In this document: in pieces, positions 47,634 through 60,207 of the stretch
Numbering within the stretch: position 1 is the stretch's first letter
Layout of the letters: the number at the start of each line of letters is the position of its first letter
NCBI GenBank assembly: GCA_014529385.2
Contig: CM043945.1
Span: forward strand, 147,452,741-147,516,740
Reading direction: 5' to 3'
DNA from: Adiantum capillus-veneris
Lineage: Eukaryota > Streptophyta > Polypodiopsida > Polypodiales > Pteridaceae
Length of the DNA stretch: 64,000 bases
Notes under the pieces: model-generated
What the model saw: only the letters and a program-made list of their open reading frames with translations
Database searches by the model: none
What the model was told of the DNA's origin: nothing
Program-made: the position numbers and the translations under genes

Positions 47634-48290
47634 AAATTATCACAACCCACAACATTCTGTATTGATTACTTTGCACCATGAATCCATCATTACAAAAAGA
47701 CTTTACTTGCAAATATAGTGTCTAAAATTTAATTATCACAACCCACAACATTCTGTATTGATCACTTTGCACCATGAATCCATCATTACAAAAAGACTTT
47801 ACTTGCAAATATAGTGTCTAAAATTCAACAAAAACTATAACAACACACCACGTTCTGTTTAGAATTCAATAAAAAGAATTTACTTGTGAATACAATGTCT
47901 AGAATTCTAAAAGGGCATTTGTCACAACACACTACATTCTCTGTTAATCGCTTTGCACCATGACTTCATCATTATAAGGAGACTTTACTTGCAAATACGA
48001 TGCTCATAATTCAACAAAACATGTCACAACACACCACATTCTGTATTAATTGCTTTGCACCATGACTCCATCAGTATAAAAAGACCTTACTTTTGAATAC
48101 AGTTTCTAGAATTCAACAAAAAATATCACAACATTCCACATTGTGTATTAATCATGGAGGCACCGTGATTCCATCATTATAAAAAGACTTTAGTTTTGAA
48201 TACAGTTTCTAGAATTCAACAAAAAATATCACAACACTCCACATTGTGTATTTATCGCGGAGGCACCATGACTCCATCATTATAAAAGGA
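47634..48290. repeat. Minisatellite with a unit of about 96-103 bp, about seven copies
   Basis: Each unit contains TATCACAACACACCACATTC, a TGTATTAATCGCTTTGCACC-like segment, ATGACTCCATCATTATAAAA and AGACTTTACTTGCAAATAC, with one shortened copy near 47.83-47.90 kb. The first two copies are nearly identical and the later ones more diverged. It lies between the two halves of the minus-strand gene remnant. Confidence 0.9.
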
Positions 48291-48419
48291 TACAATTTAA
48301 TGCAATGGTTTGTGACTATACAGAAAACTCCATTTACATTTGTCAAACAATCCAAAAAAGATCATCATCTACAAAAGTGACCAAAGTAAACTAGAATCTA
48401 GGCACACAAACACACCTTT

Positions 48420-49740
48420 GATTTGAGCTCTAACATATCCAAATGCTCACTCATATTTTGCAATGTCTTTATCGGCCTAGGTGGTTGTTGTAAGTATTTT
48501 TTACGCATTATATTGACAATCATGCCGCAATCAGTTTGCTTTCGCTTTTGCCATGGCACATTGTAATGCTCTGAAAAATATTTGCACCATCACAAAGATT
48601 CTCAATGCAGAAAGCAATAGGTATCAGTGGATTTCAAATACGGACAAGCCAACATTTGCAAAGTTTGGGGGACCCTCCAAGGATGTAGGGCATGCTCTGT
48701 GGGGTCTTTGATATTGGTTGCTCGCGTCTCAATGCCCACTCGCAGTGCCGACCCCCGATCAATGACACCCACATGCGGCACACCCTCCTTTAGTGAAATC
48801 AATTATTATGTTCCATTGGTGCAAGTCACAATGTATAATTCTTTTGATGTGTGCATGTGCCATGGTATTCACCAAGGAATCCATAAAAGAAGGCACCCAA
48901 TTGAGCATATGCATGCACATCTCTAACTCTTGCTCTTTGGGGGGGCATCTAGGATCTTCTTTTTGAGTTGCCAGTATGTTAGAAAATCTGCCTTTGGGTG
49001 GTGGAACACACTCCAATAAGTCACCCAAATCCTTTCCATTGAAGAGAGGAAAAACCAGGGACCATGGCTCTTGGTGTGTTTGTGCTATGCATGCCCCTGT
49101 AGAACAACTGCACACTCACCTCTAAAGAGAAAGATTGGTGGCTCTCTGCTGCATCTCCTTTGAAGTCTTTGACCACATACTGCACTTTTGGTATCAACCA
49201 AGTGACTCCTTTGATTGTGCACTCTGACACAACTCTGTAGCATCCTTTCCCAAGATTTCTACCACGTTTAATAGCTTTGGGTGTGAGGTAAACACCAATG
49301 GCACATGGGGACATAAAGCAGGTGAGTAATAAATGCTTGCAGTCCACCCCAGCTTCTTGCAGTTGATCTTCCTACATCTGCATCTTGAGAGGACACTGCT
49401 AAAAAAAAGATGGATCTAGCTTTGTGGCTATGTACATCTTGAGCATCAATATTGTGCACTCTTTTTGACTTTGACCTCTTTGCATGCCATACATTAGTCC
49501 AATTTTGTAGCTTGGCTGGATTTGCATCCGTGCTGGTGCATCAACGGCCAAGTCTCTTAAGCAGTGTGACATATTTCCCACAATACTATCTATTAGCATG
49601 TGGATAGCCTCTGCATCTACATTTGAGAAGTGTGCTTGAACTGCTTCAATTATGGTATCAAAGAAACGATCTCTACGTGTCTCACTCTCCAATGTAGAGG
49701 TGATCTCCTCCGTGGTCAAGGCACATATAAACGCGACCAA
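48420..49740 (-). pseudogene. Protein-kinase-like gene, decayed
   Basis: Reading on the minus strand: an N-terminal region (from ATG 49740; EAVQAHFSNVDAEAIHML) is followed by a glycine-rich loop GRNLGKGCYRVV (about 49.25 kb) and a VVKDFKGDAAES segment that could supply the ATP-anchoring lysine. A long insert-like ECVPPPKGRFSNILATQKED follows. The catalytic loop IIHCDLHQWN (about 48.82 kb) keeps the D and N of HRDxxxxN, and GVIDRGSALRVG stands where DFG is expected. A C-terminal stretch YLQQPPRPIKTLQNMSEHLD ends at about 48.42 kb. Frame changes near 49.1 and 48.79 kb, and stops after about 48.60 kb, indicate a pseudogene, unless these mark introns. It could phosphorylate Ser/Thr if whole. The subfamily is unrecognised. 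Confidence 0.6.
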
Positions 49741-50063
49741 CAGAGTTCTGATTTTTTTAAAAAACTACTTCATTTCTACAGTCCATATATGATACAAGAA
49801 TCACATATTTCTTTATTTTTAAAAACAACATAACTTGAAATTCTAAAACAAATATATGCTTCATGCATTGAAACTAACAACAACACTAGCTTAAAGAGTA
49901 GGGTTGATGCTGAAAGAAATACTAAACTAGCCCAAAAGCACATATATCACACATAAAACATAGAAAGAAACCTATTAGCTTGTACAACGACACTCCTAGT
50001 CCAATAATACAACTTCTGCCAATGAGACAAGACTAATAAAACTACTTATAAATCAAACATAAC
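49741..50063. other. Gap between kinase-like remnant and tandem array
   Basis: AT-rich DNA without ORF pattern. On the minus strand it would lie just upstream of the kinase-like start, so it could be intron or 5' flank. No clear TATA word was found here. Confidence 0.4.
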
Positions 50064-50533
50064 CAACCATGTTCAGCAATGACACTTTCGATCCAAGATA
50101 GAACTGATGCCGAAGTGAACACAATTGACACGCTGTAAAACAATACCTGTTGGTCTTAGCGTTTCACAACAACGATACTTCAGGTCCAATATTAGGACCA
50201 ATGCCGATGTAAACATCAAGATCAACATACTTTTAAAACTACAAAAAACATTTACATAAAACTACATAAATCAAATGTAACCAACCATGTTCAACAATGA
50301 CACTTCCGGTCCAAAATAGAACCAATGCCAAAGTGAACACAATCAACACATAGTAAAACAAAGCTTGTTGGTCTATCATTTCACAACGACACTTCCGATC
50401 CAATGTTAGGACCAATGCCAATCTGAAAAGCAAGATCAATGTACATCTAAAACTACAAAAAACATTTACATAAAACTACATAAATCAAACATAACCAACC
50501 ATGTTCAACAACGACATTTTCGATTCAAAATAG
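50064..50533. repeat. Tandem array, left part (unit about 215 bp)
   Basis: Units start at the word CAACCATGTTCA at 50064, 50282 and 50496. Each contains ACACTTCCGGTCCAAAATAG and then AAGTGAACACAATCGACAC, with TTGGTCTAGCATTTCACAAC further on. The copia element at 50534 cuts the third unit, and the array resumes at 63287. Confidence 0.88.
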
Positions 50534-50753
50534 TGTTACCATATACATGTGGTAGTGATGTGTGTGAACACACTAGGACTGCCGGGGCATTTTTTCCCTC
50601 TTTAGGAGGTTTTTCCCCCCGAGCATTGTATATACGCCCATCACTCTAGGCCTATCTATCTTTCCATTTCATACTAAGTAACACACTCTCTGACTTGAGC
50701 TTCCTTTGTCTTCTCCAAGCTGTGTGCGTTTCTTTGCAACCCTAATTCTAACA
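50534..50753 (+). repeat. 5' LTR of the nested-host copia
   Basis: It begins TGTTACCATATACATGTGG and ends CCCTAATTCTAACA. GTATATAC at about 50627 is a weak promoter-like word. Confidence 0.93.
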
Positions 50754-52938
50754 ATTGGTATCAGAGCAGGTTGTGTCCTCCCGGGCTTAGTTGCTAGCTG
50801 CTCCAGCACACGCCTGCTCACCTTCTCCGATTTCAGTGAGCTTTGGCAAGCATTCGCAGGTCGACAAAAATTTCGGGATAGCTTGTAGTGATGAGTCTGC
50901 TCAGATTTTTGATTCGGGCTCATTTCGGCCTCCGTTTCCACTACAGGCAATACTGCACAAACTATTTCGTCATTTTGTGCAGAATTTCTGTCAGTGCTAT
51001 TTTCTGCATAAAAGGTGCTTCATAGTCTTCTACGGTTTGTGCTATATAGCATGTATTGTTCCAGCTCCGTTTCTCCTATTTTCGGGCAGTTTTCACATCA
51101 AGTGCAGCATTAACCATGTGTGACAGCAACATAGATGTGTTCAAGATGTTTGCTGCTGAGGACAGGTTGGATGGGGACAACTACCCTATGTGGGCTTATA
51201 TGATGCAACATGTTCTTGTGTCAAAGGGTATCTGGAACATTGTGCAGGGCATTGATGTACGTCCTGAGGATGTAGGTGATGCTGAAGATGTTGCAGGTCT
51301 TGCTACAAGGATTGCTGCTATTAGAGTTGTTTTGCCTACGGCAGAACAAGCTCGTTGGGATGTAAAGGATGTGTAGGCTCATGCATTGATTGCGTTGTCT
51401 GTGGAGCGCACCATTGTTCCTCACATTCGTTCAACAAAATCTGCAAAACAAGCTTGGGATATTCTAGCAGGTCTTTATGCAAGCCGCAATGAGGCTAAAC
51501 TTGCTTTACTGCGTAAAGAGCTGGAGTCCAAGATTATGCATGAGGAAGATGATATGGACACTTTCCTTGCTGGTGTCAAGGATATCAATGAGCAACTTAT
51601 TTCTGCAGGTGAAGTCATTTCAGACAGTTCCCTTGTGCAGACTGTTCTTGATGCCTTACCAGATTCCTACCAGACTTTTGCTAGTACTTGGAGACTGATG
51701 ACCCAAGGAAATCCTGAAGTTGTCAAGTTTGATGCATTATGCACATTGCTGTTGCAAGATTCACTTTCTAGAAAAAACAAGCTAGGCAGTGTGCAGTTGA
51801 ACAGGCTTTTATTGCTTCTCAAAGAAAGGGTGGTAACAGCAATGCGGCCACTTCTTATGGTTCTTCTGTGAGTGGAAAAAATTCTGTTCCTAATGCTACT
51901 GCTAGCAGCAATTCGTCTGGAAATTCTGGTGATAAGGGCAAAAAGAAGATGTGTTGCCATTATTGTAAAGCTAATGATCACTTGATCAAGTCGTGTCCTA
52001 AGTTGAAGGCCAAAGAGGCTAAGAAGAAAGAGGGTGGTTCCACTGTAAATGCTGGTTCCACTACAAATGCAGTCATTGTTGAGTCTTCTGTGAAACGAGA
52101 CTGTGTTGCTGATGTTGATGTAGAATGGGCTTTTAGCGCAGAGTGCACTTACAATCTTGTTGTCCATGATGCATGCTTGTCAGTTGCTGCAGATTCACAT
52201 GTGTGGTATTTCGACAGTGGTGCTACAAAGCATATTACCTCACATCGTGAATTGTTTACCTCTCTCAAGTCTGTCCCTCATGGGAATTCAGTCACTTATG
52301 CCAACAATGCCTCTTATCCGGTTCAGGGAGTTGGAAAGATTGTGCTTATTGCTGCAAATGGCAGTTCCTTCACACTTGTTGATGCACTTTATGTACGTGG
52401 GATCAAGAAGAATCTCTTGTCTATATCCGCACTTGCTAGACTTGGACTTGTAGTCAAATTTGTGGATGACAGATGTTTAGTTCGATCTCAGTTTTGGTGA
52501 TGAAATTGTTGCATCTGGCCTTTTGTGCTGTGGGTTGTATAAGCTCACTTTGTATGACAAGTGTGGACAAAATTTTGCAAATGCTATTGCAGATTCAAAG
52601 TCTATTTCAGATGCAAAACTTTAGCATGCACGTTTTGGTCATTTGAATTTTACTAGTTTGCTGCGTTTGCAGAAATCTGATATGGTTGCTTCTTTGCCGC
52701 CTCTTGAAGCACTTGTCAAACATGTTTGTGAAGGTTTTATTTTGGGTAAGATGCAGCGTTCTAAGTTTCCAAAGGATGGTTCAGTTCGGGCCACATGCAG
52801 GTTGCAGCTTGTGCATAGTGATGTTTGTGGGCCCATGCAAACTCCGTCCTTGGGCAATTACCTTTACTTTGTGACTTTCATTGATGATTACTCCAGGCAT
52901 GCATGGGTATTTCCGATTAAAGCAAAGTCCAAAGTTTT

Positions 52939-54503
52939 TGTCATAATAATCAATATCTAATTCTCCTAAATGATTTTCTCATATTAAACTGATCATTTAA
53001 TGTGGGGAAGTGCCAGGGGAGAAAAAGCTAGAATATTGGTTAAGCTAGCAGACCGGCCACAATAGGGATCCAAAAGGGGGGGCCATCTGCAAAAGAGCCA
53101 TGTGCAACAATGGGCTAAAAAGACCCTAAGGTTCAACCCATTAAGATTTCCAAAATGCTAAGGTTCCAAAATGCTAAGGTTGTGTCCAAAGGTCAACCCT
53201 AGGGAAAATTGGATGCTTTGTGTGTGCCCTAAAAGTCTTTGCACATCCCTACATGGGAGGGGGCGAGCCCCAAAGGTAGGGGATGAGAGAGAAAGCCACA
53301 CACACACACACAGGCTCCCTTTACACAAAGGGAATGAGGGACACATGTCAGCTCCCTAGCCCAGATGCCCACAAGGTGTGCCCAATTCCTATTGGAAGAC
53401 CCTTGAAGTGGACCAATGAGAATTAAGCTAGAGTAAATGTAGTTTAATTAATTTAAAAACATTTAATAAAAGAAACCAATTAGAATTAAGTCTCCTAGAA
53501 GACTATTGGGCAGTCTCCCAAAGGGTCCAATGAGCATTCAGAAGCCCCATGGCTTGCCTGATTCCTATTGGCCAGGAGGCAAAGGGGTCCAATGAGAGTT
53601 TAGTTTAATTAATTAATTACCTAAAGCTCTCACAAAAGGGGAAAGGGGGACACATGTCAGAAGGCTATCACTTATGCTGCTTAATACCCATTGGCTTGAC
53701 TTGGGGAGGTCCAATGAGGCAAAAGCCAGACCAAATTAGCAACAAGGGCTCGCCCAAGAGAGAGAGGGGGCTGATTTTTGCTTGGTATTGACACACACAC
53801 ACACACACACTCACACTTGACCATGTGTGAAGAAAGAATACTCTATCTCCTCCCAAGCTTTAGTGGAGCTCAAGCTTGTGAGATAGAAGCCTACATCAAC
53901 ACTCTCTTGGCATGTGGATGCAAATCCAACCAAGAGCCAAGCTTCAATGCATGCTCATCTTCTCTACCAAGCTAATTACTAAGCTAAGCTATGCTAATAT
54001 GAGTGATTATGTGAGGAGATGTACATCTTTCTCGTAAGATACTCCTTCTTCCTCTCAATCTACTCTCATACCCTGCTAGCTCTCACCATCTTCGAAGGTG
54101 TGTGAGGTCTTGGGTCTGAGAACGGGGATAATTCAAGTTGTGTTTGATTAAGTGTTTTGCTTAGTGCATGAAGCTTCCATCTTCATTGCACTAGCTAGTC
54201 TTGAAGGAACACAAAGAATTGTATTGTACAATGTCTCTCTTGAAGGGAGAAACCATAATACAAAGCCTTTTGGAGGGGGGACCGGCTCCATGCAAATCCG
54301 GTCCTCAACTGTTGTCAATAACTTAATTTCTCTCTCTTTTGAAAGTATTGCTGATGCTATCTAACTAGGTGTTATGCTTTTTGTTGCTCTCTCTCCACCC
54401 AAGCACTCTTGTAATTCTCGTTAGGAATATATTCTAATGAAATGCCCACTATGTTCATGCTAATTTCCGCTACACATAAGTTATTAGGCCATTAAATGTT
54501 ACA
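52939..54503 (+). repeat. 5' LTR of the chromovirus
   Basis: It begins TGTCATAATAATCAATATC and ends TTAAATGTTACA. It holds TTAATTAATT stretches, several CCAATGAG words, and AC runs near 53295-53310 and 53790-53811. The small ORFs inside (for example 53171-53359 and 54152-54364) recur in the 3' LTR and are not genes. Confidence 0.95.
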
Positions 54504-54522
54504 TTGGTATCAGAGCTCAAGG
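54504..54522 (+). other. Chromovirus primer-binding site
   Basis: TTGGTATCAGAGCTCAAGG starts at the first base after the LTR and matches the 3' end of initiator Met-tRNA. Confidence 0.85.
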
Positions 54523-54919
54523 TTTCTCTTTTCTTGCTCGAGAAGGGAGGTCCTCAAGCTAGCTACAAATGGTTGGTATTATTAATTGCCTATGAGTAAG
54601 TAGAATAGGGATTTTTCAGCCTTGCAGTGCGCCTGCCTTCGTGCAGTTAATGGGGCATCACCGTCGAGAGACATGGTCTTAATAGTGGAGTTCTCGGGGC
54701 TTGCCTACGGCTTAACCACTATTGAGCTATTAGAAGCTTGACAGGAGCCGGTGCTGTTGTGGTGTCGAAAGACCCTCTCTTCTATTCCTTGCAATTAATG
54801 GTATTCGAGCCACGGGTACAGTAGCTTGAGTGCTTTTTCTAAAGGGGTAAAGAGGAGTAGCAACTAGGGCTTGAAGTGCCAAAGTACACCTAAAAAGTTT
54901 ACACCTAAAAGTTGTTAGA

Positions 54920-57900
54920 ATGGCTGACAATAGTTAATGTTGATAACTTTGATTTTGCTCATGAGCAAGCTACTAATGATGCTTCAATGCTTGTTAACCA
55001 TCTTGTTTCTAGGCTTCAACAAGCCATGGGCAATCCATCTCTCCAAAGTGAAGTGCAACGGCAGCTCCGTGCTCATGGGATTCTCCAAGCTCATCACCAT
55101 GACGAGAGAACACCTAGGAAGCCTCCTTGTGAGACTACCAAAAGAGGTCTCTCTCCGATTCGTGAAGAAGAAGAGAATCCATATGAAGGGCTCAAGAATT
55201 TACTTCTTGATGATGCATCTCCTTCCCAAAGGAGAACTCAACCTCCACCGAAGGAACGAGAAAGAAGCGAGTCTCCCGCCACCTCGGTGGAGATGGCTCC
55301 ACGAAGACGGCGGGCTAAACGCTCTCCATCACCACCAAAGCGGAGAAGACCATCACACTCTTCTCCACCCCATAATTCAAAGAGGGATGATAAAAAGCAA
55401 GAGAAGAAAAAGGCGAGAAAGAGGAATCCCTCTTCTCCATCTTCTTCATCCTCTTCTTCTTATGAAAACTATGGTGAAGATGACAAAGATCAAGACAAGA
55501 AAAAGGCGAGAAAGAGGTCACCCTCTTCTCCACCTTCTTCAAATTGTTCACCTTCTGAAGAAAGTGATGATGCAACCTTTGAACCATCAAAAAGAAGAGG
55601 TCATAGGAAATCCTATGCCGCATGGAAGAGGTCGTCCAAGTTGAAGAAATTCAAAGAGGAAGGGAAGAGCATCTCTTTCCTTACCTATGATGGTACCTTT
55701 GGTGCTACGGACAAAGTCTTGGCCTTTATCCAACAATTTGATGCGGCGTTTGGGGATGAGGGCTTCACGAAGTCCTCTAAGCTACGCCATGTAGCTATGC
55801 ACTTTCAAAAGTCCGCCAGACAATGGTGGTCTAGCCTACGAGCCAACGGTGAAGCTCCACGAACATGGAAAGCTTTAAGAGCTTCCATTATGAAGCAGTT
55901 TTTGGCCACCGATGCCAAAGACAAAGTACTCACCGAATGGCGAAGCTTAAAGCTCTCTCCCAATGAATCCATCCACAAATATGTAGACAAGTTTTGGGAC
56001 CTACAACTCAAAGCCACTGTCTTCAAAAAGTTGGATTTTGGAGAGCAAAAGCAACAATTTTGTGCAGGCTTAACCGAAGAAATGGCAGAGTATGTCAACT
56101 CCCAAAGACCACGTACCATATCGGCGGTAATACACCACACTATGGTCGCCTCTCGAATCAATTTCCAAACGGGGGCAAAAAGAAATAATAAGCCCCCGGA
56201 AAACAAGGGTTCCAATGAGCCTAAGGGGAAGGACAATGTCCAAAAGTCTCCTAAGGGCAACTCCAACAAAGCTAAAGAGAAGGGAGTTTACAAAGGTAAG
56301 AATAAACTCTCTCCTAAAGAGCTTGAGCGTTATTGTAAGGATAACCGGTGTTTCAAGTGCGGCGAACAAGGGCATGCGTACCACGCTTGTCCCCAAAAGA
56401 ACAACCGCCAAGATCCTCCTAGAGCTTCCTTGGTTGAAATCCAAGAGGAGGAGACTCACCAAACTCACCACAAAGGATCTCCTCTATGCCATGCTTGGGG
56501 AAAGGTAAGAGAACATGATGCTTTTATTCTCTTTGACCCTGGTTCTACTCACAATTTTATATCTATAGAGTTGGCCACCAAGCTAGGAATACAATCCTAC
56601 GAGATGGGAGATGTCCTACCCGCAGATAGTGCCTTCAAAGGGAAAGAAGCTTTAGTCACTCCCTTAATCGGGAAATTGAGGCTTCATGTCCAAGGCTATG
56701 TGGACAAAGAGGACTTCTTTATCTCTCCTCTCAAGCATGAGGATGTAATCCTAGGGGCACTATGGTTTGACCGCTGGCTGTCGATGTTAAATTTCTTGAA
56801 AGGAGAATCTCCTTTAAGTTCAGGGAAAAAGACATGTATATAGATGCTAAGGAAATGGGTAACACCATCCCCATTGTACATACACCAGCTTTCAACAAGT
56901 CAATAAAGAGCTCTATTTCCGTGTACATGATTTTTGTTAAAGACTCTCAAAATGAACCTAATGCTTTAGCAAAAGAAAATAAAAGCAACCAAAAGGGATT
57001 AGAGTTATCCAATTTTCTCAAGGGGTTTCAAGATGTTTTTATTGACGACATCCCTTGTGAGCTACCTCCTAAACGAGGTAATGATGACCATGCAATTGAA
57101 CTTCTTCCAGGAAGTTCACCGCCTAATAAACCTCCTTATAGAGTTTCTCAAGCTCAACAAGAGGAGATTATGTGGCAAGTGCATGAGTTAGTTGAGAAGG
57201 GTATGGTTAGGCCAAGCTCATCTCCATTTTGCTCACCTGTGCTATTAGTTCAAAAGAAAGATGGCACATATCGTATGTGTGTCGACTATAGAGCACTAAA
57301 TAGGATCACTATCAAGAATAGGTTTCCCGTTCCACGGGTAGAAGACCTATTTGATAAGCTACAAGGATCAACCTACTTCAGTAGGGTTGACCTAAAAAGT
57401 GGCTATCATCAAATAAGGATAGTTGATCAAGACATTGTAAAGACCACATTTCGTACTACATTTGGTCTTTACGAATACATTGTCATGCCTTTTGGCTTGA
57501 CCAATGCACCATCCACATTCAACCGCTTGATGGAGAAGCTGTTCAGGCCTCATCGAACCTTCACTGGAGTGTTCTTTGATGATATTATCATTTACTCTAA
57601 TTCATTGGAAGAACACAAGCAACACCTCCAGGTAATATTTCAAGTTTTAAGAGAGAATAAACTTTATGTTAATCGAAAGAAAAGTGAATTTTTCTTGCAA
57701 GAGATTCAGTATTTAGGTCACATTATCTCTCAAGATGGCATCCAAATGGATCCATCCAAGTTAGAGGTAATAAAAGGATGGCCTAAACCAAGGAATTTGC
57801 ATGAACTAAGAAGCTTCATAGGTATGTGTGCATACTATAGACGCTTCATAGAAAAGTTCTCACAAATTGCGGGACCATTACATGACCTAACAAAGAAAAG

Positions 57901-59851
57901 CGTTAGGTATACATGGTCTGCTAAGGAGAACAATGCTTTTGAAAAGCTTAAAGAAAAGCTTATCTCTCAACCTGTGATTACACTACCGGATCTCTCAAAA
58001 CCATTTGAGGTCCAATGTGATGCTTGTGGTGATTGCCTTGGAGCTGTTTTGCTCCAAGAAGGGCACGCCATAGGCTATGAGAGTCGAAGGCTCGACCCTG
58101 TTGAGCAAGCTCTAGGCATATACGAAAAGGAACTCCTTGCAGTTCTACATGCCTTAGACTCATGGAAGCACTATTTATTGGGGACTCCTTTCATTCTGCG
58201 AACGGATCACCAAAGTCTTAAGTACTTCATGACACAGACCAAGCTCTCCGACAAACAAATGAGGTGGGCAAATTTCCTTTCGCAATTTCATTTTCATATT
58301 TCTCACATTGCTGGCAAGCATAATCAAGTAGCTGATACACTCTCAAGACGGCCGAGAGTGAATGCGATTTCCATAGCAACTCACAATGATCTATCTTCAA
58401 TGATAGATGAGTATGCTATTGATCCCGATTTTAGAGATGTGATTTCAGCCCTTGCATTAGGGAAGAAAGAAGAACCATTTACTTTACAAGATGGTTATCT
58501 TCTCTATGGCAATAGACTATGCGTTACTAACTCCCTGCGTGAGAAAGTAATGTATGAATCTCATGCTCCCCCATATGCGGGGCATAGAGGGATTCAGTCT
58601 ACCTTAAAGGGAATTGAAACATATTTCTATTGGCCTACCATGAAAGTGAACATACAAGAGTATGTTTCCAAATGTGTGGTATGTCAAAAGAAAAAATTTG
58701 ATAGAGGGAAGCAACCTGGATTGCTTCAACCCTTGCCAATCCCTAATTCACCATGGGAGAGCATATCCATGGATTTTATCTTTGGATTGCCTAAGTCTAT
58801 CCATGGGAATACGGGAATATGGACGATAGTAGACAGGTTTAGTAAACAAGCTCATTTTATACCTGTCAAAAAGACTATCAAAGCCCATCAAATGGCAACC
58901 CTCTTTATTTCACAAATTTTCAAATACCATGTCTTGCCAATGTCCATAGTGTCGGATAGAGATCCTAGAATGACCAGTAATTTCTGGAAGGGTCTCATTG
59001 AGAATTTAGGGACAAGGCTAAATTTCTCTTCGGCCTATCATCCACAAACGGATGGCCAAAGTGAAATAGCTAACCTAACAATTCTCGATCTACTAAAAGC
59101 CTATGTAACGGAAGTAGATCAAAGATCCCAATGGGAGAAGTACTTACCCTTAGTGGAGTATGCTTACAATAACACTATACATACTTCCACGGGAAAAGCA
59201 CCTTTCGAGGTAATTGAGGGAAGATCAAAAAGTCCCTTGCTACTTAAGGTACATGGGAAGATCTTTGCTGCAGATGAGTATAGCCGAGACCTACAAGAAT
59301 CTTTTCAAAAGATTAAAGATGCTATCTCTATCTCACAGCAAAGGCAAAAGGCTGCTGCTGACAAGCACAGAAGAGCCCAAGCCTTTAAAGAAAACGATTG
59401 GGTCTTGTTAAAGTTTCCCAAGGCTCGATTAAGGCACACGACGGGCAAGAGTCCTACGGGCCACCAAAAGTACTATGCTAAACTAGCAAAAAGGTACTAT
59501 GGTTCCTTCCAGATTCTTAGGCCAATCAATGACATGGCCTATCAACTTAAGTTGCCCAATCATTGGCTCATACACAATGCTTTTCATGTGAGCCTATTAA
59601 AGCCTTACAAAGGAGAGCCACCTCAAGAACCAACTATTGAAGACCCACCGGAGATCGAGGACCAAGAGGAGGTGCTATAGCCCGAGTCCATTCTCCGACA
59701 TGAAGACAAGGTATTAAGAGGCGGTAAGACTATCCGACGATATCTTATTAAATTTAAGAATTATCCTTTTGAAGATGCTAGATGGATGCAAGGCATACAA
59801 TTAAAGGATAACCTAAACCTTGTCAATGCTTACAATGCTGCCCAAGAGTAA
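54920..59851 (+). pseudogene. Gag and Pol coding region of the chromovirus
   Basis: Gag opens at about 54.92 kb. Residues roughly 85-240 are basic and rich in R/S/K/P (RRRRAKRSPSPPKRRRPS, SSPSSSSSSSYEN). The capsid-like domain follows (FAFIQQFDAAF-like, QWWSSLRANG), then CFKCGEQGHAYHAC (about 56.35 kb). Protease shows LFDPGSTHNFIS (about 56.53 kb), with DPGS rather than DSG. Pol has reverse transcriptase (RMCVDYRALNRITIKNRFPV, FFDDIIIYS), RNase H (FEVQCDACGDCLGAVL, RTDHQSLKYF) and integrase (HRGIQSTLKGIETYFYWP, MDFIFGLPKS, HPQTDGQSE). Its chromodomain end has RRYLIKFKNYPFEDARWM at about 59.75 kb. Gag-protease and pol lie in two long frames that overlap slightly, an arrangement some Ty3/gypsy elements bridge by ribosomal frameshifting. 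Lengths are normal for plant chromoviruses. Confidence 0.9.
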
Positions 59852-60207
59852 GCAAATGTACAAAATGTTAAAAATGAACAAAATTTTTGTCTTATAAGAC
59901 TCTCTTTTTCTTTATTTGTGCACAAAAATGAAGTAGTATCCATGCTTAGATCAAGTTTGTGGAGACGACGTCCCCCAAACACCAAGTAGAGCTTGTCACT
60001 CTACTATGGAAGATTGATAGGACTGATGTGCAGACATGCTTGCGGCAGCCTCAGGCTCTCAAGCGCCAAATGGACCAGGCATCCATTATGGAATGATGTC
60101 GTAGGGTAACATAGGGATCCTCTACCCGCTAAGAAAAGGACTCATGAATATGCTTTATCTTCTCTACACCATAGTCGAGGACGACTATGATTTCAAGAGA
60201 GAGGTAA

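Noticed and set aside
54937-55644. 235-codon ORF in a second frame over gag
   Set aside because: It overlaps the basic RS-rich part of Gag, where biased codons open other frames. The Gag frame alone has capsid and zinc-knuckle motifs.
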